From Cyclobacteriaceae bacterium (GTDB lineage Bacteria > Bacteroidota > Bacteroidia > Cytophagales > Cyclobacteriaceae), in NCBI GenBank assembly GCA_013140395.1, contig JABFSY010000040.1, positions 1 through 8,028 of the forward strand: a DNA stretch of 8,028 bases. Direction: 5' to 3'. Shown here piece by piece: positions 1 to 5,966 of the stretch. Numbering within the stretch: the first letter of the stretch is position 1; every line of letters begins with the position of its first letter. The notes beneath the pieces are model-generated. The model was not told the origin of the DNA. It did no database searches and saw only the letters and a program-made list of their open reading frames with translations. The position numbers were made by a program, and so were the translations under genes.

Positions 1-2
1 CT

Positions 3-434
3 GAAATACTGAAGACCACCTTGCTTAAAATTTCAAAAGCTTCGGATTTGGATGAAGCTATTTCAATAAATCTAACTGTCGAAAATGAAGTACTCAATTC
101 AAAAATAGCTGATAAGGAAAAGGAATTTTTACTTCAAGTAAACAGTATCTTTTCAAGTAATTTTGAAAGCCAAAAGGAAAATTTGTCAGAAAATGATAGT
201 AAAACAGGAATCTTTAGAACAACGGCTGCTGTTGCTACCGTTGTAGTTGCTTTTGTATTACCTATCATCTATGGTGCAGCGGTTGGATTAGGTGTTGGAT
301 TCTTGGCATGTTGCGTTCTTTCCCCCTATGGTTCAGGAAGTGCAGTTCCAAATTGTACTGGCTCGTGCATTGGAGATTGGGTCGAGACAGGAGCTTATGC
401 TGGTCTTGCAATTTCAATAATAGGTTCTATCTAA
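3..434 (+). CDS. Unrecognised membrane protein, 5' end cut by window edge
   Basis: The reading frame is open from the left edge to the TAA at 432-434. A TTG at 21 could serve as a start, but the frame continues upstream of it without a stop, so I read this as the C-terminal part of a longer protein. Counting from the TTG, residues 1-60 are polar, charged and probably helical. Residues 67-98 form a long hydrophobic, Gly/Ala/Val-rich segment ending in a Cys pair (97-98). A short loop with a Cys-x3-Cys pair (112, 116) follows, then a second hydrophobic stretch at 122-137 that runs to the end of the protein. This suggests a two-span membrane anchor with a cytoplasmic or periplasmic N-terminal domain. 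I do not recognise the family and assign no function. The stop codon overlaps the next start by one base (TAATG), implying co-transcription and probably translational coupling with the secreted protein downstream. Confidence 0.6.
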   Translation, partial: EILKTTLLKISKASDLDEAISINLTVENEVLNSKIADKEKEFLLQVNSIFSSNFESQKENLSENDSKTGIFRTTAAVATVVVAFVLPIIYGAAVGLGVGFLACCVLSPYGSGSAVPNCTGSCIGDWVETGAYAGLAISIIGSI

Positions 435-1072
435 TGAGAGCTTTCTACGGGTTTGTGATATTACTAACGTCACACTTTGATAGCTGTGCGCAATTTGACT
501 TTAAAACCAAATTGAGCGGAATGGCAATCAAGATTGGTTTAATTCGGAGTATCAATGAGGAGAGCGTCTCAAGTGAAGTCCCCAATAACTACCCAACTGG
601 TTCTTTTGGCGTTTATCGATATTTCAATGTCAACACCAAAAATGAGTCTTTATTCCCATTTCATTATTTGAAGGGAGAGCTGAATTTCGGGTATCGAGCT
701 GGAAGATTTGCAATTAATAATCTCAACCAAACGGCTGTTATTCAAACTAATTTTGTGGAATTGGCTCTAATTGTGCCGCTTACTTGGGAAATAACTGATC
801 ACATCGCGGCCAATGTAGGATTGGGAGCTGGTCTCGGACTCGTAAGAAGTACCCGAGCTTCCTCAGACATCACCCCAACACCATCCATTCAAGGCGGTGA
901 TTCATTTAAAGGGACGTTTATTGCTGATTACCATTTCCTAATTGTAGGTTCTGGGAATGGAGTAATCGGCATGAGGGTCTTAATTGAGCCTTCCAAATAC
1001 TCATATGCCGAGTGGTCTGTTTATTTTGGTTTCTCGATTCCAAAATCAAAGAAAAAAGTTGGCAAAACCTGA
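434..1072 (+). CDS. Secreted protein, probable outer-membrane beta-barrel
   Basis: This encodes 212 residues from the ATG at 434. I chose this start because it sits on the TAATG overlap with the previous stop and is followed at once by a signal peptide. The same frame is open further upstream, to an ATG at 308, but that stretch lies inside the previous gene and would bury the signal. The signal peptide is residues 1-19: a short basic start, a hydrophobic core and probable signal peptidase I cleavage after Ser-Cys-Ala, leaving Gln20. The residues before Cys18 (Phe-Asp-Ser) do not make a good lipobox, so a lipoprotein is less likely. The mature part alternates polar and hydrophobic residues and is rich in Gly and aromatics. 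Strand-like stretches occur near 80-95, 105-120, 125-138, 160-172, 177-187 and 192-203, as in small outer-membrane barrels of Bacteroidota. The tail after 203 is lysine-rich rather than ending on an aromatic residue, which is somewhat unusual. The barrel assignment is inferred from pattern only; no specific family was recognised. Confidence 0.65.
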   Translation: MRAFYGFVILLTSHFDSCAQFDFKTKLSGMAIKIGLIRSINEESVSSEVPNNYPTGSFGVYRYFNVNTKNESLFPFHYLKGELNFGYRAGRFAINNLNQTAVIQTNFVELALIVPLTWEITDHIAANVGLGAGLGLVRSTRASSDITPTPSIQGGDSFKGTFIADYHFLIVGSGNGVIGMRVLIEPSKYSYAEWSVYFGFSIPKSKKKVGKT

Positions 1073-1096
1073 CCAGATAGCGATAACAAATGCCCG

Positions 1097-1128
1097 TTTG
1101 GCGGTTGTTTGGCTGTGATGTATTTTCG
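1097..1128 (+). promoter_or_regulatory. Candidate Bacteroidota promoter for pdhA
   Basis: TTTG at 1097-1100, a 20-base spacer, then TATTTTCG at 1121-1128, one base off the Bacteroidota -7 consensus TAnnTTTG. Transcription would start near 1133, giving a leader of about 18 bases before the ATG at 1151. If real, it excludes the in-frame TTG at 1109 and ATG at 1118 as pdhA starts. Confidence 0.4.
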
Positions 1129-1150
1129 CAACTCAATAATTGTTGAATCT

Positions 1151-2179
1151 ATGGCAACAGCAACTCCTGCAAAGAACAAGACAAAAGAAAAAGTAGCCTA
1201 CTCAAAAGAAACCTATCTATTCTGGTTTGAGAGCATGATGCTGATGCGAAGATTTGAAGAAAAGGCTGGACAACTTTACGGAATGCAAAAAATTCGTGGT
1301 TTCTGCCATTTGTACATAGGCCAGGAAGCCTGCGCTGCCGGTTCAGTTTCAGCCTTGCGTAGAGGCGATAAGTACATAACCGCTTACCGCGATCACGCCC
1401 ATCCGCTGGCGTTGGGAACCCATCCTAATAAGGTGATGGCTGAACTCTATGGCAAAGAAACAGGTGCATCAAAGGGAAAGGGCGGATCCATGCACATTTT
1501 TGACAAGGAAAATCACTTTTTTGGCGGACACGGTATTGTGGGGGCTCAAGTGCCAATGGGTGCTGGAATTGCTTTTGCAGAGATGTACAATAACACTGGG
1601 AACTTGTGTATTTGCTATATGGGTGATGGTGCCGTTCGCCAAGGAGCATTTCACGAAGCCTTAAACCAGGCTATGCTATGGAAAATACCTGTGATTTTTG
1701 TGATTGAAAATAATGGCTATGCCATGGGCACTTCGGTGCAACGCACCTCAAATGTTCATGAGTTATACACATTGGGTGAATCTTATGACATTCCTTCTGA
1801 ACCTGTAGACGCCATGAACGTAGAATCGGTACACGAAGCGGTTGCTAGGGCCGCTGAAAGGGCGCGGGCAGGAGAAGGGCCGAGTTTGTTAGAGTTCCGC
1901 ACCTACCGCTACAAAGGGCACTCTATGAGCGATCCACAAAAATACAGAAGCAAAGAAGAGGTGGAGGAATACAAACATCGTGATCCCATCGAGCAGGTGC
2001 GCCAAACTATTTTGGAAAAGAAGATTGCTTCTCCCCAAGATTTAGAAGCCATCGAGCAAAAAATCAACGCCCAGGTTGAAGAAAGCGTAAAATTTGCCGA
2101 GGAGTCGGCTTACCCAGATCCATCCGAAGCAATGAAGGACATTTACGAGCAGCAGGATTATCCATTCATTACTGACTAA
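1151..2179 (+). CDS. pdhA: Pyruvate dehydrogenase E1 component, alpha subunit
   Basis: This is the alpha subunit of the thiamine-diphosphate-dependent E1 enzyme. Together with E1 beta it decarboxylates pyruvate and passes the acetyl group to the lipoyl domain of E2, feeding acetyl-CoA to the TCA cycle in the cytoplasm. The ATG at 1151 gives 342 residues, a normal length for the E1 alpha family; in-frame starts at 1109 (TTG) and 1118 (ATG) lie inside or before the likely promoter. Visible motifs: the active-site loop Tyr-Arg-Asp-His at 79-82; Lys-Gly-Gly-Ser-Met-His at 110-115; the ThDP/magnesium motif running from Gly-Asp-Gly (158-160) to Asn-Asn (187-188); and the loop Tyr-Arg-Tyr-Lys-Gly-His-Ser at 252-258, matching the phosphorylation-loop region of mitochondrial E1 alpha. 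The first 14 residues are a low-complexity Ala/Thr/Lys extension. Neither E1 beta nor E2 follows, so partner subunits must be encoded elsewhere. A branched-chain 2-oxoacid E1 alpha is the main alternative, but the motif spelling fits the pyruvate enzyme better. Confidence 0.93.
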   Translation: MATATPAKNKTKEKVAYSKETYLFWFESMMLMRRFEEKAGQLYGMQKIRGFCHLYIGQEACAAGSVSALRRGDKYITAYRDHAHPLALGTHPNKVMAELYGKETGASKGKGGSMHIFDKENHFFGGHGIVGAQVPMGAGIAFAEMYNNTGNLCICYMGDGAVRQGAFHEALNQAMLWKIPVIFVIENNGYAMGTSVQRTSNVHELYTLGESYDIPSEPVDAMNVESVHEAVARAAERARAGEGPSLLEFRTYRYKGHSMSDPQKYRSKEEVEEYKHRDPIEQVRQTILEKKIASPQDLEAIEQKINAQVEESVKFAEESAYPDPSEAMKDIYEQQDYPFITD

Positions 2180-2186
2180 TCCGGTT

Positions 2187-2216
2187 TTTGTTTACACAAC
2201 AGATTTCTTAGTTTTG
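2187..2216 (+). promoter_or_regulatory. Candidate Bacteroidota promoter for the TPR gene
   Basis: TTTG at 2187-2190, an 18-base spacer, then TAGTTTTG at 2209-2216, a full match to TAnnTTTG. The predicted start of transcription is near 2222, about 45 bases before the ATG at 2269. The palindrome at 2228-2245 would then lie in the first bases of the mRNA. This is the best promoter match I found in the window. Confidence 0.55.
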
Positions 2217-2227
2217 CGTCCCGATTT

Positions 2228-2245
2228 TCCCGATAGCTATCGGGA
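2228..2245. repeat. Perfect 18-bp palindrome in the TPR gene leader
   Basis: TCCCGATAGCTATCGGGA is perfectly self-complementary. A second left arm, GTCCCGAT at 2218-2225, can also pair with ATCGGGAC at 2239-2246, so two mutually exclusive stems are possible. No T-run follows, so it is not a standard terminator for pdhA. It could be a protein-binding operator, a 5' mRNA stability hairpin or a copy of a dispersed palindromic repeat. I recall similar CCCGATAGCTATCGGG strings in Bacteroidota intergenic DNA but could not check this here. Confidence 0.7.
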
Positions 2246-2268
2246 CCGGACTATACTTTTATAAAATC

Positions 2269-2955
2269 ATGGCAAAGAAAGAAGAAAGCAAAGATCTTTT
2301 AGAGAATCCAGAGGTGATCCAAGAGAAATTGGAGGGAATAGAGCATTGGGTGGAAAAAAACCCGAAACTTCTGATTGGGGTAATCGGTGCAATCGTCCTG
2401 GCCGTAGGCGGTTTCTTCGGATATCGCTACTGGGTTGGTAATCAAGATGCACAAGCACAAAAGGAGATGTTTCAAGCTGTTCGATATTTTGAGGCCGACA
2501 GTTTGAATTTGGCGTTGAATGGCGATGGCAATAACTTAGGATTCCTACAGATCGTAGAGGATTACAGTTTAACGGAAGCCGGTAATCTTGCCAATTTCTA
2601 TGCTGGAGCGATCTATTTAAAACAAGGAAAATTCCCTCTGGCAATTTTTCATTTAGAGGACTACAAGGCAAACGACTTATTGGTACAAGCCCGCGCGTTT
2701 AGTTTAATTGGCGATGCCTACATGGAGCAAAAAAATTATGAGGATGCTTCTAAATACTATGAAAAAGCGGCCGGCTATAAGCCTAATAAGGAGTTTACCC
2801 CCGTTTACTTGATGAAAGCAGGCTTGGCCTACGAAAAACTTAACAATACGGATAAAGCAAAAGCTGCGTACCAAACAATCATCGATAAGTATTGGGAGTC
2901 GAGCGAATTTCAGAATGCAAAAAAATTCAAGGCGAAGTTGGAATCCAATTCGTAA
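2269..2955 (+). CDS. Membrane-anchored TPR protein, YfgM-like
   Basis: This encodes 228 residues from the ATG at 2269. The N-terminal 32 residues are charged, then one transmembrane helix spans about 33-55 and ends in Gly-Tyr-Arg-Tyr-Trp. The rest should be periplasmic (N-in, C-out) and holds about three tetratricopeptide-type helical pairs, near 105-133, 140-173 and 179-212, with the typical Gly/Ala/Tyr spacing of a TPR. This layout, including the Arg-Tyr-Trp after the helix, resembles E. coli YfgM, a periplasmic TPR protein that associates with the SecYEG translocon and chaperones. The resemblance is from memory of the family, so a role in envelope protein handling is inference. The gene has its own candidate promoter upstream and an intrinsic terminator about 90 bases after its stop, so it may be a single-gene unit. 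It could also be a generic TPR scaffold with an unrelated partner. Confidence 0.75.
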   Translation: MAKKEESKDLLENPEVIQEKLEGIEHWVEKNPKLLIGVIGAIVLAVGGFFGYRYWVGNQDAQAQKEMFQAVRYFEADSLNLALNGDGNNLGFLQIVEDYSLTEAGNLANFYAGAIYLKQGKFPLAIFHLEDYKANDLLVQARAFSLIGDAYMEQKNYEDASKYYEKAAGYKPNKEFTPVYLMKAGLAYEKLNNTDKAKAAYQTIIDKYWESSEFQNAKKFKAKLESNS

Positions 2956-2960
2956 ATCCT

Positions 2961-3019
2961 ATTCAAAATTCAAAGTTCAAAATTGAAACCCTGCTATCTT
3001 GAATTTGGAATCTTGAATT
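2961..3019. repeat. Heptamer tandem repeat forming an imperfect hairpin
   Basis: The left half is four consecutive 7-mers: ATTCAAA (2961), ATTCAAA (2968), GTTCAAA (2975) and ATTGAAA (2982). The right half is three: TTGAATT (2999), TGGAATC (3006) and TTGAATT (3013). The halves are inverted copies: 2967-2987 pairs with 2999-3019 at 17 of 21 positions around an 11-base loop. It lies between the TPR stop and the terminator, so it would form a long AU-rich stem at the 3' end of the TPR mRNA. It encodes nothing. Confidence 0.7.
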
Positions 3020-3046
3020 GCAAATAACATAAGCAAACAGAATGAA

Positions 3047-3073
3047 GGGGTAGATTTTTCTATCCCTTTTTTT
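3047..3073 (+). terminator. Intrinsic terminator after the TPR gene, in front of prfC
   Basis: The stem is GGGGTAGA (3047-3054) with TCTATCCC (3059-3066), eight pairs including one G-T wobble, with a TTTT loop, followed directly by seven Ts (3067-3073). It is oriented to stop plus-strand transcription from the TPR gene. It ends only 15 bases before the prfC ATG at 3089, leaving no room for a promoter between them, so prfC transcription must either pass through it or start upstream of it. Confidence 0.8.
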
Positions 3074-3080
3074 ATTTAGA

Positions 3081-3092
3081 ATGAAATCATGA
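3081..3092 (+). other. Three-codon upstream ORF overlapping the prfC start
   Basis: ATG AAA TCA TGA reads Met-Lys-Ser-stop. Its TGA at 3090-3092 overlaps the prfC ATG at 3089-3091 (ATGA), and the base after the stop is C. Ribosomes ending here could reinitiate on prfC. The ORF is plainly present in the sequence, but its use is unproven and such a short ORF can occur by chance in AT-rich leader DNA. Confidence 0.3.
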
Positions 3093-4672
3093 CGCTGGAA
3101 CAGGAAATAGCTAAACGCAGAACCTTTGGAATCATCAGTCACCCAGATGCCGGCAAAACAACGCTGACAGAAAAGTTGTTACTTTTTGGTGGTGCCATTC
3201 AAAAAGCCGGTGCTGTAAAATCATCTAAGATCAAAGACCACGCACGTAGCGACTGGATGGAGATTGAGAAGCAGCGGGGTATTTCGGTGGCCACTTCGGT
3301 GATGGGATTTGATTACAAAGGAATCAAGATCAATTTGCTAGACACACCTGGCCACCAGGACTTTGCCGAAGATACCTACAGAACGCTTACTGCCGTGGAT
3401 AGTGTAATTATGGTGATCGACTGTGTAAAGGGCGTAGAGATTCAAACTGAAAAGTTGATGGAAGTATGCCGCATGCGAAACACACCGGTGCTCTGTTTTA
3501 TCAACAAACTCGATCGCGAAGGGCAAGATCCGTTTGACTTGCTGGATGAGATTGAAGCAAAGCTTGGCATCAAAGTACGCCCACTGAGCTGGCCGATCAG
3601 CATGGGCAAAACTTTCAAAGGCGTGTACAACTTGTATGAAAAAAGCCTTCAGTTGTTTACGCCAAGTAAAGTCACGATACAGGAAAGTATAGAGATATCC
3701 GACATCCATAGTGAAGAGATCAACCGGTTAGTGGGCGAAAACTATGCTAAGCAACTAAGAACTGATGTTGAACTCATTGAAGGGGTTTACCCTGAATTTG
3801 ATGTACAAACTTACCTCGATGGTGAAGTGGCACCTGTTTTTTTCGGAAGTGCTGTAAATAATTTTGGGGTGAAAGAACTATTGGATGCGTTTATACAGTT
3901 TGCCCCTCCACCTATTGCACGCGAAACTACTTTACGAGAGGTAAAACCAGAAGAAGAAAAATTTTCCGGGTTCATTTTTAAGATTCACGCTAACATGGAT
4001 CCCAAACACAGGAACCGGATTGCTTTTATTCGGGTGTGCTCCGGCATGTTTGAGCGAGGAAGCAATTATTATCACGTGCGTCAAGACAAGAGTATTCGCT
4101 TTTCAAATGCCACTGCCTTCATGGCACAGGATAGAGAAACGGTTGAGCAAGCATGGCCTGGCGACATTGTCGGTCTATATGATACGGGGAATTTAAAAAT
4201 TGGAGACACGCTGACTGCTGGCGAGAAAATGGTGTACACCGGAATTCCGAGTTTCTCACCCGAAATCTTCAAAGAGGTAATCAACAAAGATGCAATGAAG
4301 ACGAAGCAATTGGAGAAAGGCCTTTTGCAATTGATGGAAGAAGGCGTTGCGCAATTGTTCACTTATGAACTGGGTAAGAAGAAAGTAGTAGGTGTAGTCG
4401 GGGCGCTGCAGTTTGAAGTCATTCAATTCAGACTAAAAAATGAATATGGTGCCTCTGTTGAGTTTGCAGGTCAAAATATATTCAAAGCCTGTTGGATCAG
4501 CAGCAAAAATCCCAAAAAGTTGGCTGAATTTATCGACTCAAAACAGCGCCATATTGCCCGAGATAAAGACGACAAAATTGTTTTCATGGCAGAGTCGAAG
4601 GCTTGGTTGCAAATGGTTCAAGATAACTTTCCCGAAATCAGTTTTCATTTTACTTCGGAGTTTAAGGATTGA
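3089..4672 (+). CDS. prfC: Peptide chain release factor 3 (RF3)
   Basis: RF3 is a cytoplasmic translational GTPase that removes RF1 or RF2 from the ribosome after peptide release and helps in post-peptidyl-transfer quality control. The protein is 527 residues, against 529 in E. coli, and aligns from its first residues (the Ala-Lys-Arg-Arg-Thr-Phe block at 8-13), which supports the ATG at 3089. GTPase motifs: P-loop Asp-Ala-Gly-Lys-Thr-Thr at 20-25; switch I region Arg-Gly-Ile-Ser at 63-66; Asp-Thr-Pro-Gly-His at 85-89; Asn-Lys-Leu-Asp at 139-142; Gly-Ser-Ala at 253-255. Domain II (about 290-385) contains the RF3-typical Ala-Asn-Met-Asp-Pro-Lys-His at 301-307, and domain III fills about 390-527. 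These features separate it from EF-G, which is longer. A terminator and a tiny upstream ORF lie in its leader. At the 3' end it faces the Uma2 gene across 5 bases. Confidence 0.96.
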   Translation: MTLEQEIAKRRTFGIISHPDAGKTTLTEKLLLFGGAIQKAGAVKSSKIKDHARSDWMEIEKQRGISVATSVMGFDYKGIKINLLDTPGHQDFAEDTYRTLTAVDSVIMVIDCVKGVEIQTEKLMEVCRMRNTPVLCFINKLDREGQDPFDLLDEIEAKLGIKVRPLSWPISMGKTFKGVYNLYEKSLQLFTPSKVTIQESIEISDIHSEEINRLVGENYAKQLRTDVELIEGVYPEFDVQTYLDGEVAPVFFGSAVNNFGVKELLDAFIQFAPPPIARETTLREVKPEEEKFSGFIFKIHANMDPKHRNRIAFIRVCSGMFERGSNYYHVRQDKSIRFSNATAFMAQDRETVEQAWPGDIVGLYDTGNLKIGDTLTAGEKMVYTGIPSFSPEIFKEVINKDAMKTKQLEKGLLQLMEEGVAQLFTYELGKKKVVGVVGALQFEVIQFRLKNEYGASVEFAGQNIFKACWISSKNPKKLAEFIDSKQRHIARDKDDKIVFMAESKAWLQMVQDNFPEISFHFTSEFKD

Positions 4673-4677
4673 AGCCG

Positions 4678-5235
4678 TTAGCGTGTAAATAAATCTGCGA
4701 AGGAAAACGATAGCCCGGGCAATAGATTGGAAGTCACTTCCCCCTCACCAACTAGATATAGAATGGGTGTCTCTTCAGAAGAGAAATCATAGATTTCCAA
4801 TGTTCTATTTCCAGGATCTACAATCCAATATTCTTTCACTCCAAATTTTTGATAAAGTCTTCTTTTTTGGTTCCTGTCTTTAAAAGCATTGGACGGAGAA
4901 ATTATTTCTACGGCCAAATCTGGGGCGCCTTGCAGCCCTCGCTCAGTAATGATGGCTAAATTTTGCTTTCTTACTAATAGCAAGTCGGGTTGAAAAACAT
5001 TTTTGTTGTCGAGGTAAACATCAAATGGTGAATAGGCTACAAATCCGCCTATTTTTTTTGCATATGCTTTCAAGATGTCATTCAGATTACTTGAAACAAC
5101 CTGATGGGTTAAACTGGGTGCAGGACTCATAAATAATTCACCATTTATTAGTTCACAAGGCAGATTTGATTCCTCTAGCCGTAGAAAATCTTCCACCGTC
5201 CACTCCTTCGTCCGATCAATTGTTGCAGTTTGCAT
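4678..5235 (-). CDS. Uma2-family (DUF820) restriction-endonuclease-fold protein
   Basis: This encodes 185 residues from the ATG at 5235, the usual size for the Uma2 family, whose members have a PD-(D/E)XK nuclease-like fold but mostly unknown roles. The family pattern is complete: an N-terminal Trp-Thr-Val-Glu-Asp-Phe (12-17); Glu-Leu-Ile-Asn-Gly-Glu (28-33); Gln-Pro-Asp (82-84); Val-Glu-Ile-Ile-Ser-Pro-Ser (109-115); the lysine-rich helix around 118-130; and Glu-Tyr-Trp-Ile-Val-Asp-Pro (135-141). The likely metal-binding residues Asp84 and Glu110 are present, so the fold looks intact and not degenerate. It is a solitary gene inserted between housekeeping genes, divergent from the pseudouridine synthase (34 bases between starts) and convergent with prfC. 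No methylase, toxin-antitoxin partner or transposase is next to it. Function is unknown; Uma2 genes often occur in many scattered copies in Bacteroidota and cyanobacteria. Confidence 0.88.
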   Translation of the reverse strand: MQTATIDRTKEWTVEDFLRLEESNLPCELINGELFMSPAPSLTHQVVSSNLNDILKAYAKKIGGFVAYSPFDVYLDNKNVFQPDLLLVRKQNLAIITERGLQGAPDLAVEIISPSNAFKDRNQKRRLYQKFGVKEYWIVDPGNRTLEIYDFSSEETPILYLVGEGEVTSNLLPGLSFSFADLFTR

Positions 5236-5255
5236 ATTTAAAGTTACAAAATTTT

Positions 5256-5267
5256 CTCAAGTTTGAG
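5256..5267. repeat. Short inverted repeat between divergent starts
   Basis: CTCAA, two bases, then TTGAG (5256-5267) lies in the 34-base space between the divergent Uma2 and pseudouridine synthase starts, three bases before the ATG at 5270. The position suits an operator acting on either gene, but five-base arms are common by chance in AT-rich DNA. Confidence 0.25.
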
Positions 5268-5269
5268 CA

Positions 5270-5938
5270 ATGCTAACCGTCCTATACGAAGACAACCATC
5301 TACTAGCCATAAACAAGGAGTCTGGAACACTTGTGCAAGGCGATGCCACTGGCGATAAGCCACTCGTTGATATCTGTAAAGACTATATCAAAGAAAAGTA
5401 TCAAAAGGCGGGAGATGTTTATTTGGGTGTGGTCCATCGATTGGATCGGCCCGTAACTGGCTTAGTGATCTTTGCCCGAACTTCAAAAGCACTCGAGCGA
5501 ATGAACGAGCTCTTTAGAAACAGAGACACTCAAAAAACGTACTGGGCATTGGTGGCCAAAAAACCTTCCAACCCGCAGGGCACACTTATTCATTGGCTTA
5601 TCAAAGACGAAAAGAGAAACAAGACAACAGCCTATTCAAAAGAAAACCCTGCCGGCCAAAGGTCTGAGTTGAGCTATCAATTACTTGAGCAGAAGGCAGG
5701 TGTCTTTTTACTCGAAGTAAAACCCATCACCGGACGACCCCACCAAATTAGAGTGCAGTTAGCTACTCTGGGATGTCCAATTGTAGGTGATGTCAAGTAT
5801 GGCTACCCAACACCCAACCCAGACGGAAGTATCTGTTTACACGCGCGCCAACTGCAATTCGTTCATCCTGTCAAAAAAGAGCCGTTAACCATTACAGCCG
5901 ACTTGCCCAAAAATCAATTTTGGAAACCTTTTTTTTGA
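5270..5938 (+). CDS. RluA-family RNA pseudouridine synthase
   Basis: This enzyme isomerises specific uridines to pseudouridine in ribosomal or transfer RNA in the cytoplasm. It has 222 residues. The catalytic motif His-Arg-Leu-Asp-Arg is at 56-60, followed by Pro-Val-Thr-Gly, with Asp59 as the nucleophile. The second family motif, Thr-Gly-Arg-Pro-His-Gln-Ile-Arg, is at 154-161, with Pro where many members have Thr. A Cys-Leu-His-Ala block at 189-192 fits the conserved C-terminal strand. There is no N-terminal S4 RNA-binding domain: the protein starts directly on the catalytic fold, like RluA and TruC rather than RluC or RluD. The substrate base cannot be told from sequence, so no specific symbol is given. 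The gene ends in a run of eight Ts just before its TGA. The next gene starts 28 bases later on the same strand, so the two are probably co-transcribed up to the terminator at 6288-6337. Confidence 0.93.
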   Translation: MLTVLYEDNHLLAINKESGTLVQGDATGDKPLVDICKDYIKEKYQKAGDVYLGVVHRLDRPVTGLVIFARTSKALERMNELFRNRDTQKTYWALVAKKPSNPQGTLIHWLIKDEKRNKTTAYSKENPAGQRSELSYQLLEQKAGVFLLEVKPITGRPHQIRVQLATLGCPIVGDVKYGYPTPNPDGSICLHARQLQFVHPVKKEPLTITADLPKNQFWKPFF

Positions 5939-5966
5939 TTCCGTTCTTTACCAAAATGTTTGAGTA

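Noticed and set aside
308..433. N-terminal extension of the barrel-like protein to the ATG at 308
   Set aside because: It overlaps the previous gene in another frame, has no secretion signal, and would place the clear signal peptide (from 434) in the middle of the protein.
1073..1108. Possible terminator between the secreted protein gene and pdhA
   Set aside because: Only short complementary pieces (AACAA/TTGTT) are present and no T-run follows; I cannot support a terminator here.
918..1136. Minus-strand ORF of 72 codons
   Set aside because: It mostly overlaps the coding sequence of the plus-strand secreted protein, is low in recognisable motifs and has no promoter or start context.
1109..1150. 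Upstream TTG and ATG starts for pdhA
   Set aside because: They lie within or before the candidate promoter -7 box, and the 14 added residues are not typical of E1 alpha. The ATG at 1151 fits the family length.
2218..2246. Palindrome at 2228-2245 as the pdhA terminator
   Set aside because: No T-run follows the stem on the plus strand, and a good promoter lies just before it, so a leader or operator role fits better.
3338..3709. Minus-strand ORF of 123 codons inside prfC, and similar antisense ORFs in pdhA, the TPR gene and prfC
   Set aside because: These are shadows of strongly conserved plus-strand proteins, with compositions rich in Cys, His and Ser and no family resemblance.
4440..4688. 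Plus-strand ORF of 82 codons over the end of prfC
   Set aside because: It is an alternative frame of the prfC C-terminal domain with no independent start signal or recognisable product.
5239..5246. Minus-strand TAACTTTA as a -7 box for the Uma2 gene
   Set aside because: The last base is off consensus and transcription would begin at or next to the ATG. A TTG about 21 bases upstream exists, but the evidence is too weak to list as a promoter.
5929..5938. Run of eight Ts at the end of the pseudouridine synthase gene as a programmed frameshift
   Set aside because: It sits directly before the stop, codes for ordinary Phe codons, and no downstream structure or extended frame of interest follows.
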